DNA of 64,000 bases from Telmatactis stephensoni (lineage: Eukaryota; Cnidaria; Anthozoa; Actiniaria; Isophelliidae). Below, piece by piece: positions 41,271 to 52,422 of this stretch (within the stretch, counting starts at the first letter, position 1; every line of letters starts with the position of its first letter). The notes under the pieces are model-generated. The model was not told where the DNA came from, did no database searches, and saw only the letters and a list, made by a program, of their open reading frames with translations. The stretch is taken from positions 124,001-188,000 of the forward strand of contig JALIZF010001330.1 in NCBI GenBank assembly GCA_029948255.1, in the 5' to 3' direction. The translations under genes and the position numbers were made by a program.

Positions 41271-41521
41271 GGCTCTCCCTTCCATCTGCACAAGCCATTT
41301 TTATAAAATGGTTAAAAGTTGCTGGGCACAAAGACATCAAGTTGAAGGAATTGAAACAAATTGCAAAGGAAAGAAAACTCAAAATGCTAAGAAATGCAGA
41401 CAAAGATGCACATGTCCTAGCTATAGCAGCAAATTTGTTGTTGAAAGGGGATTGCATTGTAGCTGAAAACTGTCAATTAGATAGAGTAATAACAGCTGAT
41501 GTTACAGTTGTAACAGCGTAG
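41271..41521 (+). CDS. Putative 3' terminal exon, unknown family
   Basis: The exon follows an acceptor GATTTGTCTTTAG and reads GLSLPSAQAIFIKWLKVAGH, then a basic helical part (ELKQIAKERKLKMLRNADKD), ending ...DRVITADVTVVTA before TAG. The composition looks coding and not low complexity. No domain was recognised; it may belong with the FLYWCH-like exons 1.4 kb downstream. Confidence 0.4.
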
Positions 41522-41552
41522 ATTCTGGCCTACTTTATTGAATCCGTTGTTT

Positions 41553-41710
41553 ATCCATCAGACTCTTCACCTTTTTAAATTGGTTGTGATTGATCCATCA
41601 GTCTCTTCACCTTTTTAAGTTGGTTGTGATTTATCTATCAGTCTCTTTGCATTTTTAAAATTGGTTGTGATTTATCCAACAGTCTCTTTGCGTTTTTAAA
41701 TTGGTTGGTT
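41553..41710. repeat. 40-bp tandem repeat, 4 copies
   Basis: Unit ATCCATCAGTCTCTTCACC, then TTTTTAAATTGGTTGTGATT, with starts near 41553, 41593, 41633 and 41674. Confidence 0.9.
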
Positions 41711-41819
41711 AGCAATATTATTGTCATATGCACCTATTGTGGCCTAAGATTGTATGTCAGGTCATTTTTGATGACATTAAATCATATTGTTGTATAATTT
41801 GACTGTTGAATTTACTATT

Positions 41820-42490
41820 GGTCTCCAGCTGGTTTGTAAAAGTCAGCCAGCTTTCTTTGGAAACCAGATTTGTTACCTAAGAGTATCCAAACCTGTTAAT
41901 TGTAATAACCAGGCCAGGTTTCTATGGAAACCAGATTTGTTACCTAAGAATACCCAAACCAGTTTATTATAATAACCAGGCCAGGTTTCTATGGAAACAA
42001 GATTTGAGGCCTGAGAACATCCAAACCTATTTATTGTAATAACCAGGCTAGGTTTCTATGGAAACCAGATTTGTTACCCGAGAATACCCAAACCAGTTTA
42101 TTTTAATAACCAGGCCAGGTTTCTATGGAAACCAGATTTGAGGCCTGAGAATATCCAAACCTGTTAATTGTAATAACCAGGCCAGGTTTCTATGGAAACC
42201 AGATTTGTTACCTAAGAATACCCAAACCAGTTTATTTTAATAACCAAGCCAGGTTTCTATGGAAACCAGATTTGTTACCTAAGAATACCCAAACCAGTTT
42301 ATTGTAATAACCAGGCCAGGTTTCTATGGAAACAAGATTTGAGGCCTGAGAACATCCAAACCTATTTATTGTAATAACCAGGCCAGGTTTCCATGGAAAC
42401 CAGATTTGTTACCTAAGAATACCCAAACCAGTTTATTGTGATAACCAGGCCAGGTTTCTATGGAAATCAGATTTGTCACCTAAGAATACC
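41820..42490. repeat. 67-bp tandem repeat with 134-bp higher-order pattern
   Basis: About ten units starting GGCCAGGTTTCTATGGAAAC, with starts near 41912, 41979 and 42046. In part of the array two variants alternate: GATTTGTTACCTAAGAATAC and GATTTGAGGCCTGAGAACAT. Confidence 0.92.
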
Positions 42491-42654
42491 CAAATTTGGT
42501 TTTTACAAAATACAAATATGGTTGTTAATGAATATCCAAGTCTGGTTTTACTGCATTTTTTCCAGACCTGGATTTCTTTAAAAAAACAGGGGGAAACCAG
42601 ATAAAAGCCAGCTAAAAACCAGTCTGGTTTTCCGAAATTTTTTTCCTGTGTGAT

Positions 42655-43246
42655 AGACACCACCAATGAATATCGCCAGAAGAAATGTGCAAAAGATTGC
42701 CCTGTGACTGCAACGATTACCTTGCAAGCCAGAAAGAAAACCTGTGAACACGCCAGTCACCCAAAAGCTAAAATTATTATTAAAATTATTTCCTGCACTG
42801 AGAATTGCAATGTCAAAAGCAATTCCTTCAAGCAACTGGAGGATGGAGGTTTTTTGGATCCAAGAGATCAGAAGTCAAAAATTCCGACCCTTACTGAGGT
42901 AAGAAAAATTTGAAAAATTATCTTCAAATTGTGCTCTCTTTGACATTATTTTGTTTTATTTCATATTCTGCAATTATCCATAGCTTTATACCAAGTCTCT
43001 TTTTAATGGGTCTGTATAAATTACCCATCCCATCCAGTGAAGAAAGTTATCCGTCATGACTTATATCCCATTGTCATGAGACAGATTACTCTTAGAGAAT
43101 ACCACAGAGTTGTAAATTGTCTTTGGAAACACTCCGAACTTAGAACTGCGATACTGAATAGAGTTAATACTGAAATTGAAAAAGAATCCAGTTCCTTGTG
43201 CAGCACCAAAGAACCGTCAATTCTGAGGAAAATAAAAGCAAAGTAG
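42655..43246 (+). pseudogene. FLYWCH-like zinc-finger exons (MULE-associated?)
   Basis: Exon A (about 42655-42898) follows a GTGATAG acceptor and has KKCAKDCPVTATITLQARKK then TCEHASHP. The C-x3-C ... H-x2-H spacing resembles FLYWCH-type zinc fingers found in MULE transposases. It ends CTGAG|GTAAGAA. Exon B (about 43040-43246) carries HDLYPIVMRQITLREYHRVV and a basic tail ending TAG-less at TAG 43244-43246. The exact splice phase is not settled. Low certainty on family. Confidence 0.35.
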
Positions 43247-43279
43247 TTGGAAACAAGGGTGCCAACTTTGTATGGTTGT

Positions 43280-44190
43280 TTGTAAAGTGCTACAACGACC
43301 ACAAGTCAGATCTTTCCTGCTACAGCCACCACAAGTCAGGCTTCTCCTGCTACAGCTACCATTAATCAGACCTCTCCAGCTACAGCTACCATCAATCAGA
43401 CCTCTCCAGCTACGGCTACCACAAGTCAAACCTCAAGCTACAGCCACCACAAGCTGGACCTTTCCTGCTACAGCTACCATCAATTAGACCTCTCTAGCTA
43501 CAGCCAAAACAAGTCAGACCTCCAGCTAAAGCCACAAGTCAGACCTAGCCACTACAAGTCAGACCTCTCCAGCCACAGCCACCTCAAGTCAGACCTCTCC
43601 TGCTACAGCAACCACAAGTCAGACTACTCCCACTACAGCTATCATCAATCAGACCTCTCCAGCTACAGCTACCACAAGTCAGACCTCCAGCTACGGCCAC
43701 CACAAGCTAGACCTTTCCTGCTACAGCTACCTTCAATCAGACTTCTGTAGCTACAGCCAACACAAGTCAGACCTCCAGCTAAAGCCACAAGTCAGGCTTT
43801 TCAGCTCAATTTACAAATCCTAACTAAATCATATAAATCAAACATAAATGGATTAAGGATGCCAACTGGCAAGGAGGCAAACCAGTTGGCTATATTACAA
43901 GCATGGCCGACAAACTGAATTTAATCTAATTGAAATTGGAACAAATTCAGTCTCAGCTAGTGGCCAGAGCGGGAATCGAACCTAGGACCGCCAGATTGCG
44001 AGGTCAATGCTCTGACCACTCGGCCATGCTGCCTCCTTGACCTAGCCACTACAAGTCAGACCTCTCCAGCCACAGCCACCTCAAGTCAGACCTCTCCTGC
44101 TACAGCAACCACAAGTCAGACCATTCCAACTACAGCTATCATCAATCAGACCTCTCCTGCTACAGCCACCACAATCACTCCTACTACATC
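43280..44190 (+). repeat. 30-bp minisatellite encoding a Thr/Ser/Pro decapeptide
   Basis: The unit is 30 bp, for example ACCTCTCCAGCTACAGCTAC plus CATCAATCAG. In one plus-strand frame it reads TSPATATTSQ / TSPATATINQ, a mucin-like decapeptide with several synonymous differences between units. Some units have lost bases, which breaks the frame. A SINE (43815-44037) is inserted, and a block beginning GACCTAGCCACTACAAGTCA occurs both near 43538 and 44039, showing a local duplication of about 0.5 kb. Confidence 0.75.
43815..44037 (-). mobile_element. tRNA-derived SINE
   Basis: The minus-strand head (44035-43961) has an A box TGGCCGAGTGG (44026-44016) and a perfect B box GGTTCGATTCC (43982-43972) in tRNA spacing, with overall similarity to a class of tRNAs starting GGCAGCATGGCCGAG. 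A body of about 140 bp follows with a GCCAACTGG/CCAGTTGGC hairpin. It interrupts the minisatellite. Acceptor and anticodon stems are degenerate, so it is not a tRNA gene. Confidence 0.65.
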
Positions 44191-44998
44191 TGCTTACAAT
44201 GATGCAATGATGACCAGACACAAGGATGGCACAGTTGGTTAGTGCATGTCTTTTGGTGCAAAAGGTCCCTGGGAGACCAGCTTCTAGCTTTGCTTCTAGC
44301 TGAAGGAACTTCTGATGTTATATATAGTGCTTTACCTTTTTTTTTACACCAGTGTTTATCGTGGTTCCACCTCTTGAATTACTCAGGTCATTAACCTCTA
44401 TTGGTGTGCCAAAATTTCATGCTTGTTACACCAATTTGAACTATTCTGCACCATTCTTCTGGACTACTCGCTGAGCAAGTTCACTAAAGATTTGCCCCCA
44501 AGAATGCTGGATGGATCAGAAAAATAAAACCTTACCAACATTTGAGGTCGCGATGCAACAATGCAACAATCACAAATTTTTCTTGAGATTGGGTGAAAAT
44601 CAAAAAGTGGCAGGATATGCCAGTCCTTCTTCACACACAGCAATTATTGACTTTCACTTACATCATTGAAAAATTTCCATGATCCCAAGTGAAACCAAAT
44701 GTCATTCACTCAAAAGAGCACATAAAACTATGTAACTGCAAAATTTTGAAGTAAGAAATGTATGGCACTTCATGATTGGTGTCATTCTACGGGTCACCAA
44801 AATATAAGCAGATTTCACATCCCTGAGTAAATTCAATGAATATCTTTGAAAAGAGCAAGTAAAGCTCCATATGTCCAAGAAATTTTCAGATCGCAAAGAT
44901 AATTTTTTGCAAAGATATAAACAATTTCCCAAACTTATTCTTTAGTAAGAAGTGTATGTTGTCGCCATGTTGGTGTCGCTCTGTCCAACCTGATTGTT
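44191..44998. other. Non-coding
   Basis: No supported gene between the minisatellite and the Crypton-like remnant. A T-run and short frames only. Confidence 0.35.
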
Positions 44999-45674
44999 GG
45001 TTTTAGAGCAAGGGACAAAAGCAGAAAACTCCGCTGGGAAGATGTTGAGCTACAAACTGCAAATGATGGCCAAGAAATGCTTGTTTGCCTTGGAGAAAGG
45101 GGAATGAAGACCAGAACTGGCAAAGAAAAAGGCCATCAACGAGCACATCAGTCCAAAGCTTACTCCACTAATACAGTAAGATGTCCAGTACGATTCTACA
45201 AAGGATTCAGAAGTCACTGTCCAGTGGAAATGAAAAGAGCCAAATCACCATGTTTGCCTGCCGTCAAGCACAAATGCAGCCCAAGTGACGATATCTGTTA
45301 CATTAAAGCTCCACTTCGTAAAAACCAAATTGGAAAATTTCTCAGCACAGCTGCAGCTTGCATTCTTCAAATAGTAGGAGCATAAGTCACTAACCATTCA
45401 GTAAGGAAAACATCCATTTCTCGATGACAACATCCCAGAAAACTTTGTAGCACAACATAGCGATCATAAAAGCACCAAAAGTTTGTTGGCGTACAAATTG
45501 GCTGGTCAAAAGCAACAAAAGCAAATGTCAACGGTTCTCATCAGAATTCCTATCCAGCCAAACTCTGTTGTCGCTGCTAGTAATAATCTGGAAATGAATC
45601 CCTTCGCAGTTAACTTCAGTCAAAGAACCACAACTTCAAACAGTTCAGCAGCCAACAATTCATGGAGTTCCTAA
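44999..45674 (+). pseudogene. Crypton-like tyrosine recombinase remnant (DUF3504/KIAA1958 type)
   Basis: The first frame begins GFRARDKSRKLRWEDVELQ (probable first catalytic Arg region) and runs through LGERGMKTRTGKEKG, RCPVRFYKGFRSHCPVEM and HKCSPSDDICYIKAPLRKNQ / IGKFLSTAAA to a stop at 45383-45385. After frame changes, NHSVRKTSISR (H-x2-R region) and DNIPENFVAQHSDHKSTKSL / LAYKLAG (putative nucleophile Tyr) follow, then a Gln/Ser-rich tail to TAG 45672-45674. The order and spacing match the C-terminal YR domain of Crypton-type elements and their domesticated relatives. Two frame breaks make it inactive. The N-terminal domain is missing. Confidence 0.7.
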
Positions 45675-48600
45675 TATATTCTGGAGTCCACACCGTAGAG
45701 GCCTGTAATTTTCAGTTTTTCAACGGCAAAGTTAACGTCCATATTCCTGGAAAACATTGTAGAATTATAGAAAGTAATGATGAAGATTGAGACTAGATCA
45801 CTTTTGACCAAAATATACCTCATTTTCTTACCTTGCCACGAGGTTGATACCTTTTATCTTGATCAGTCTCTCTTTTGCTGGATGATCCAGGTATCCACAC
45901 AGGAATAATCAACATGTAAGCAGTTTTGAAATAAAATGTTCAAAAGTTCTTTCTGAGTTTGTAGCTTGTCAGTTCAATATCTAATTTAAATAATTTATGC
46001 AAATGTGGAGAGGCGCAAAAGACCACAAACAAAACTTACCGGAAATGGCAAAATATAGAAAATTAAAAAGCCATATAATAAATGAGTTATTAACCTCGCT
46101 TGCTCAGTCTGCATGGGAAAATATCAGACCTTGGTCTTTTTTGTGCGGACTGAGTGCAGGGAGACCTCGGTCAAGACGTCGGTCTGATATAAGACGTCGG
46201 TCTGATATTTTCCCGTACAAACCTCGCACTCGATTAATACCCCTTTAATACATGTATGCACGCAAAATTAGGGGAAAAAATATTTATAAACAAATATAGG
46301 AGAATAATCAATAAAGGAGAAGGGAAAATATTACTATATATCTTAATAATATAAATATATTAATATAAATGGTTAAATTAGGATATTAAGGAGGAAAAAA
46401 ATGACTCATTCTTAAAGCAAACCCGGTTTTATGCACGTGACCATGAATTGAACTTATTAAGGGAGGTAGCTGTTGATATTTCTTAAAAATGTAACGTTGT
46501 CATTGTAACAGCGAAATTATGTATACAGGCTGTGTTAAAGCTGTATTGAGGCCGTTTCTTATCCTGTAAACTATTTAATTAAACTTTTAAAGTGCACATA
46601 TCGGGAGGTAGCTGTTGACATTTTTATAAAAAATGTAACGCTGCCATGGTAACAGCATTTTTCAAGAAATTATGTATATAGGCTGTTTAAAAGGTGTACT
46701 GAGGCCATTTCTTATTCCATAAACATTTAGGGAGGTAGCTGTTGATATTATTATAAAAAAATATAACGTTCTATCTGTGGTTTCCCAACGGTGGAATACA
46801 ATGCTTTATATGGTGGTGGCGTGGTAGTGGGTGGTGACAAAATATTTAATATGCACATGTAGCCTTAGAGAAAAACCCTCTGTGTGCCCATAGCTCCAAG
46901 TACAGCAAAATATAACCTAAACTTTGCCTTTTAGTGCAGCACCGCACCAAAATGGATGGTAAGTGTTGTGGAAATCCAGTTATGCTATTTATGGAGGTTA
47001 TTTTAGATGAAGAACTACACAGTGATTTAATTAGTGATGGAAACCAAAATGAAGAAGTAATGTCCCATACAACCACCATTATGAAAGTGAAGATGGTAGT
47101 CAATATGGTGAATGGTAGTCAGGACGGCAAGATGGTAATCAGGACTTTACAACATCAACAACATTTGGCCATCATGAGTTCAGACCATTACAAAGAGAAA
47201 CAATATTTTGTACGATGAATGGTTTACAATGGTTCTCGATAACACACACCCTCTTACGAAAATATTTTCTTTGAAAAAACTTGTTTCTTGTGATGTCAAT
47301 CAAAAGCGTTACTATGACAATTATCCACCCAGTTTCTTGCCCTGATGTTGGACTGCCAGAGATTTGTTGAAGACTTTGCAATCAACACCAATACCTTAGG
47401 AGCTTTCTTAGAGAATTCATAAGCTGAATACAAAGAAGTGGAGAGTTTACTCTCAATATAATTTTATTGAGGGTTTGTACTGAATACATATATTTCTGAT
47501 ATTCTATCCATGCTGATAACAAAATTCGTCTATAGATAAAGTTTGGGATTATTTTCAACAGAACGTCGAATTAGGAGAATATCCCCAGCTGAAATAGCAA
47601 AAACTGTAATGTTGAGAAAATTTCTGCACACTAATTTTTTGTGGAATTCTTGATGAAAAACCACAACAACCAAGGCGTTGTAGCAACATTTCTTTACTTA
47701 TACCTCTTTGCACTGAATGTGTTTCTAAGTATATAGTAAAAAAGTAAAGGTCTGTATCCTCTGTAGGTAGTTGAAAAGAACAGATGTCCATCAATGAAAG
47801 ACTTAACTTTAGAAGAAAAACATGGAAGATAAACCAGAAAGATTCATCATAACCCATATTGTTTTTTTACAATCTTACAAGAAATTGGATTCTAGGACTG
47901 ATATCTTGATTTTTATGTAAAATATAACATATCGGAAAAGCTTGATTTCTTGAGGTTGGAGCCAGTGTCAAACAATTTGGTATTGTACTTGTTAATTGAC
48001 ATGCTTGCTACATTGTTGATCCTGTACATAAAAACATCAGTCATAAAGATCTGCTTGTATTGTTTTACTGAATTTCTTCAAGGGTTATCTATTTTCATCT
48101 ATTCGGTTTACCATTTATTTTGAGAACAAAGAGAAACATAGAGAGTATTTTCATCATTCTTATATTTTAATATGTAAAACCGTACATGAGTCTTCTGGCA
48201 TTCAGTCAGTAATTACAATATTATGTAGATAATAAAGGCTATTCTTCATACATTGTCATTTATTTGTAAATACAATACTCGTCCGTTCTAATACTGTCAA
48301 AGGTCAAATTATAATTACTCAATCTGACAATTACAATTTGTATAAAAGGAAAACTGAATCGGGTCTAAAATGGACATTTTCTCTCAAGTTTCAATTCAAC
48401 CCTTGTTACTCGTGCCCAGGCCAGGAACAAGTCCTAAACTGCAAGTGTTTTTCTTTTTTTCTTTTTTCCGATTTCATCACAAGAAAAGGCCATTCTTGCA
48501 CAATTGGTCACGTGATGCACTCCTGATTGGTTAAGAAAATAAGAAACAATGCCCTTCATTCATCACCTTTGAGTGACTGCAAACTGCGAACTTCATGCTT

Positions 48601-48955
48601 AATGGTAAAACAACTCTTCTTTCTTCCTGTTAATTTTTTCATTAAATTCCAGACCCAAACTTGACCTGTATTTACACATTAGTAGGGTTGAAATAAGTTC
48701 AAAATCAATTTTTTTCTAATTTTATTATTAAAAGTAATGCAAAAACGTTCACTGTAAAAACAAAATGTCATTGAATGAACATGTCATGCACTTGAGTGTT
48801 TGTTTAAACTTGGCCACAGTTCAACATGCATAAACGTTTATTTTAAGTCATCAATCCCAAATAAAAGATAAATGATCAAATATAGGTACAAGAGACTTTT
48901 CACACTGTAGTGGCATATGACAATATGTGCCAAGTGGATGGAATGAAGATTGCAA
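45675..48955. other. Long non-coding stretch with minor repeats
   Basis: Near 46110-46230 inverted copies of GGGAAAATATCAGACC flank a GACGTCGGTCTGATAT tandem pair. 46461-46760 holds three copies, about 130-140 bp apart, starting GGGAGGTAGCTGTTGA. Open frames at 46934-47218, 47555-47857 and 48338-48526 show no recognisable domain and are not called. Confidence 0.45.
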
Positions 48956-49343
48956 AGGGTTTGCTACCCTTTGACAAACCACTTGATGGAATGTGGCTTT
49001 GCATAACCAAAGTCATTGACTGACTTCATATCCGTAATCACAAGCAAATCAAGTGCAAAACCACCTACAATCCAGAGGGGAAATTCCAATTGAGTTCAAC
49101 AATATGGCACCAGAACAGACATTTGTGTGGGCAAGCCGATTGAAGAGGATAGTTTGTGCTATGCCAACAATCCATCAGTTCTTTTTTCTTTACAGAGCAG
49201 TAAAGATGCGCAATTCTTACACTCAAAGATGCCACCTAAACAATAAAGTATCAGTCCTTCCCAAAAGCACAGACTGGCACTGGACAAAAAAATACGCAGT
49301 CTATGACTGCATGTGGCTGCTGCATTGGTCTATGGTACAATGA
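48956..49343 (+). pseudogene. KDZ-type transposase fragment
   Basis: DGMWLCITKVID, a stop, then LHIRNHKQIKCKTTYNPEG (to about 49080), and, after a frameshift, FNNMAPEQTFVWASRLKRIV followed by HQFFFLYRAVKMRNSYTQRC. The E-Q-T-F-V-W-x-S-R-x-K block and the LHxRNH-C pattern are those I associate with the C-terminal catalytic region of KDZ (Kyakuja/Dileera/Zisupton) transposases. One stop and one frameshift, truncated upstream. Relic. Confidence 0.65.
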
Positions 49344-51397
49344 TGAATTATGGGCAATATAGTTGCTATGAATAACACGCTATGAATAACATGCATGCTT
49401 TTATATGAAGAGTATACTGGTTGCCTGCATTGCATGACATTGCTTCACACTCATTGTAGGTTGCATGACGGTCAAAGGTGCCGGATTGTCTACTTATTCG
49501 ATGCTTTAGATCAAACGAATGATAAAATTAATACAATTCCATTGCACACACAGTGTATATAAATCTCTCATTTTATCAGTATCTGAAGTATTTGTTACAA
49601 TATGTGTCTCAAAGCATAAAGTGTACAGTCAACCGATTACACTAGATTTTACAAAACGTCAATTAGATCCACTGAGGTATTTTGGCTAAGTTACACAAGT
49701 TTCAGAAGTCTCGCCTACAGCTACAATTAGCTGACTCGTCAAAGGTCACGGTGAATATCAAACCGCTTATGGTGGAGATAGCTCGTGGATTGACCGAAAT
49801 GACCACAGGAAGCCCAAACAATACATTTTAGTGAAATGCAAATTTTCATTTGAAGGCAAAAATATAAATCACCTACTACATCAACCAGAGACACTTCATT
49901 AGATGAACGAGAGCTTCCTTTCTACCTCTTATCACAATTTTAATTGCTTATCTCAGTGCTTCAGTGCAAAGTCGTGTCATGTTTCTTGGTTAGGTCACGA
50001 TCACTTTAGCTCGAATTACATAAACAAGCTACGTTTTCAGGGCATTTGTTTTTATTGTTGTAGCCCCACAAACAGCAAGGAGAAGCTATCCGAACAAACA
50101 TAAGAAAGTTTCTCTCTGTGTGTGCAGCAAAATATCGCTATGAATATAAAATCTCACGTACTAGACATTATGTAGTGCAATACCATGATCACCTCGGGAT
50201 CCATTGTTTCAAGAGGGACGTTTAATGTCTAACATCCCTCCTACCTGAATAGAAATGAGGGAGATTTAGAACTAAATTTCCCTCATACATGATTAATGAG
50301 GGAAATTTAGAACTAAATTTCCCTCATTAAAGATGTATGAGGGAAATTTAGAACTAAATTTCCCTCATACATGATTAATGAGGGAAATTTAGTTACTATT
50401 ACTATTCATGACGTACAGTCCCTCATATATCAATCATCGGAACGATCGGGACAACTTTGCACGCTGTTCCGAAACTCTATAACATCATAACGCACCGATA
50501 CCTCTTACCACTGCACACTCTTACACGTGTGGGATCTATTCATTCTACTTTGCGCATGTACATAACGAAGCAAAGAAAGCATTATAAAAAACAATTTAGC
50601 TTTTGAATTGATTAACAACCTATCAATACTTGTTCATTGTAAGTATATAACAAAGAAATCTATTTTCAAAAGTCCCCAGAGAACAGGGTTATGCACAGTT
50701 GGTAAAAGAATTGTATAATATGTTCAAGTTTTGGATGAACAAACAGCGAAGTGTATTTTCGTTTATTTCCTCGGTGATCATGGTATTACAAAGTAATACC
50801 ATGACTTCTTCGGGATATTAGTGATTAAATGTCCCCTCACTTGTCATAGACATAACTAGCGGGTCAGACTTGTACTATTGAGGTCACAGCCGTGCTCGGA
50901 CTGGCTCCTGACTGTTTATTGCTTCAGACCAAAACGATGAATAAAATTCTATTTTTAAATCTCTCACTTTATTCTATCTGAAGTTTTAGTTACTGCCTCA
51001 ATATGCGTCTCAAAGTATATAGTAAGTCGATTACAAGATTTGAAACTTAATAAAAAGCCAAGTCGTAGACGCACTTATTTCCGAGTTATAAATTAAAGAA
51101 TCAGAACTGGCTGAGGCGACATGAATTTTAAAATTTCGGTGACACAAATCTCTTGCCTACAGCTACAACTAATTTCTACCTCAAAATAGTCTTGATTTTT
51201 ATAAATCATAAAGTCATCCGAGGGCAGTTTCTGGTAGAATTCGAACTGATGTCCAGCTCTGAAATAGTGTTGACCGCGAGTCACTCCATGTCGCTTGATA
51301 TCAGCCAGATTGGTTCACCTCTCCTTCTTCTCTTCCCCCACCCTCCCCACCCCTCCATGGACATGTCGAGCTGACATATTTATGGACATTCAAGACG
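49344..51397. other. Non-coding with palindromic repeats
   Basis: No supported gene. It contains the palindrome array at 50262-50392 and a 12-bp-arm hairpin at 50778-50804 (TCATGGTATTAC/GTAATACCATGA). The rest is AT-rich. Confidence 0.4.
50262..50392. repeat. Tandem array of 32-bp palindromes
   Basis: The unit ATGAGGGAAATTTAG-AA-CTAAATTTCCCTCAT, itself a near-perfect palindrome, recurs about three times, separated by ACATGATTA or TAAAGATGT. The whole block can fold in several registers. Confidence 0.9.
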
Positions 51398-51694
51398 ATG
51401 ACATCTCTCGATCAATATACCTACAATGAGTTCACAACAAAGTCAATCAACGCTAAAGATCTTCTTTGTGAAGCCATTGATATTAATACATATAAACCAA
51501 CAGCTAAGTTGGTCACCTTTAAAACAGCTGAAGAACGTTTACCTATCTGGATTCAAGCAATCATTGCTCTGTACTATGACAATGAATCCGTCTCAGTAAC
51601 ATGGCAAGATTTCAACAGTCAGATACATGAAGGTAAAGCGGAGAAAACTAAGGTAACTGTCTCTAGAGAGGAGGTTAAATATTTTGTAATAACT

Positions 51695-51704
51695 ATATTC
51701 AATA
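51695..51704. repeat. Target-site duplication, left copy
   Basis: ATATTCAATA, repeated exactly at 55784-55793 on the other side of the inserted LINE. Confidence 0.9.
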
Positions 51705-51759
51705 GGTTCCTAAGGTTGGCATGGTTCCTAAGGTTGGCATAGCCGGAGTGGTAGTGGGG

Positions 51760-52422
51760 ACGAGCTCCCACTATCTATAAAATGCTCCAAAGGCATGCGT
51801 CTCGTACAGCCTCTATCAACTAAAGTCCAACTCCTGGCCTTCTAGTGGCGGAACTGTTTATACTGACAAGGAGTAGGGGCGAAAGGCGGTTATCTGGCGC
51901 CTCCAAACCAGTTGCTTCGGGCAGACAGGGCTCGGTAGCCTGGGAAGGCAGTCTGTCTAGGGGAAGGAAAACCCTGATTTCAAACCTCCGCTGCCTTGCG
52001 GTTATATCCTACTGGGAAAAGGCTATGGAAAAACAATCCAGACAGAAAATTCGGAGTGGAGCCCCGTAGGTGGCTGGTAGTCAGTTTTGGCTTCCATCTG
52101 GCAGCTCCTGCAGCCTAACCGGCCCCATTCATAATGCTTTGCATTCCATTGGATTTTGCCGGCGAGGCCGAGAGGGGGGCCTTGATGACTGGGCACCACT
52201 AGGCCTCCATATACTTTGCCCAGGCTCGCACCCTGGAGAGGTCACTCCAGTCTCACGTTCAGTGTAGAGTACAACACGGAAGACAGCAGTTTACGGGTTA
52301 TAAGTCCACGCTCGATGGGCGTATGAGCAGGGCGCCACGGGTTGTCTTCGTCGGTGGGAGGGATGATCGTGTCCCACTGGTCAGCTACCGCCCGCCTTAA
52401 GCTGGGCAGCCCCCAGTCAGTA
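51760..52422 (+). promoter_or_regulatory. 5' UTR of the inner LINE
   Basis: GC-rich leader with no domain-bearing frame. By analogy with other LINEs it probably holds the internal promoter. Frames at 51845-52069 and 52070-52267 have no recognisable domain. Confidence 0.4.

Noticed and set aside
43961..44035. Functional tRNA gene
   Set aside because: A and B boxes are good, but the acceptor and anticodon stems do not pair and a SINE body follows.
47555..47857. 100-codon minus-strand frame
   Set aside because: Composition and lack of any motif suggest chance. Neither strand showed a convincing coding pattern.
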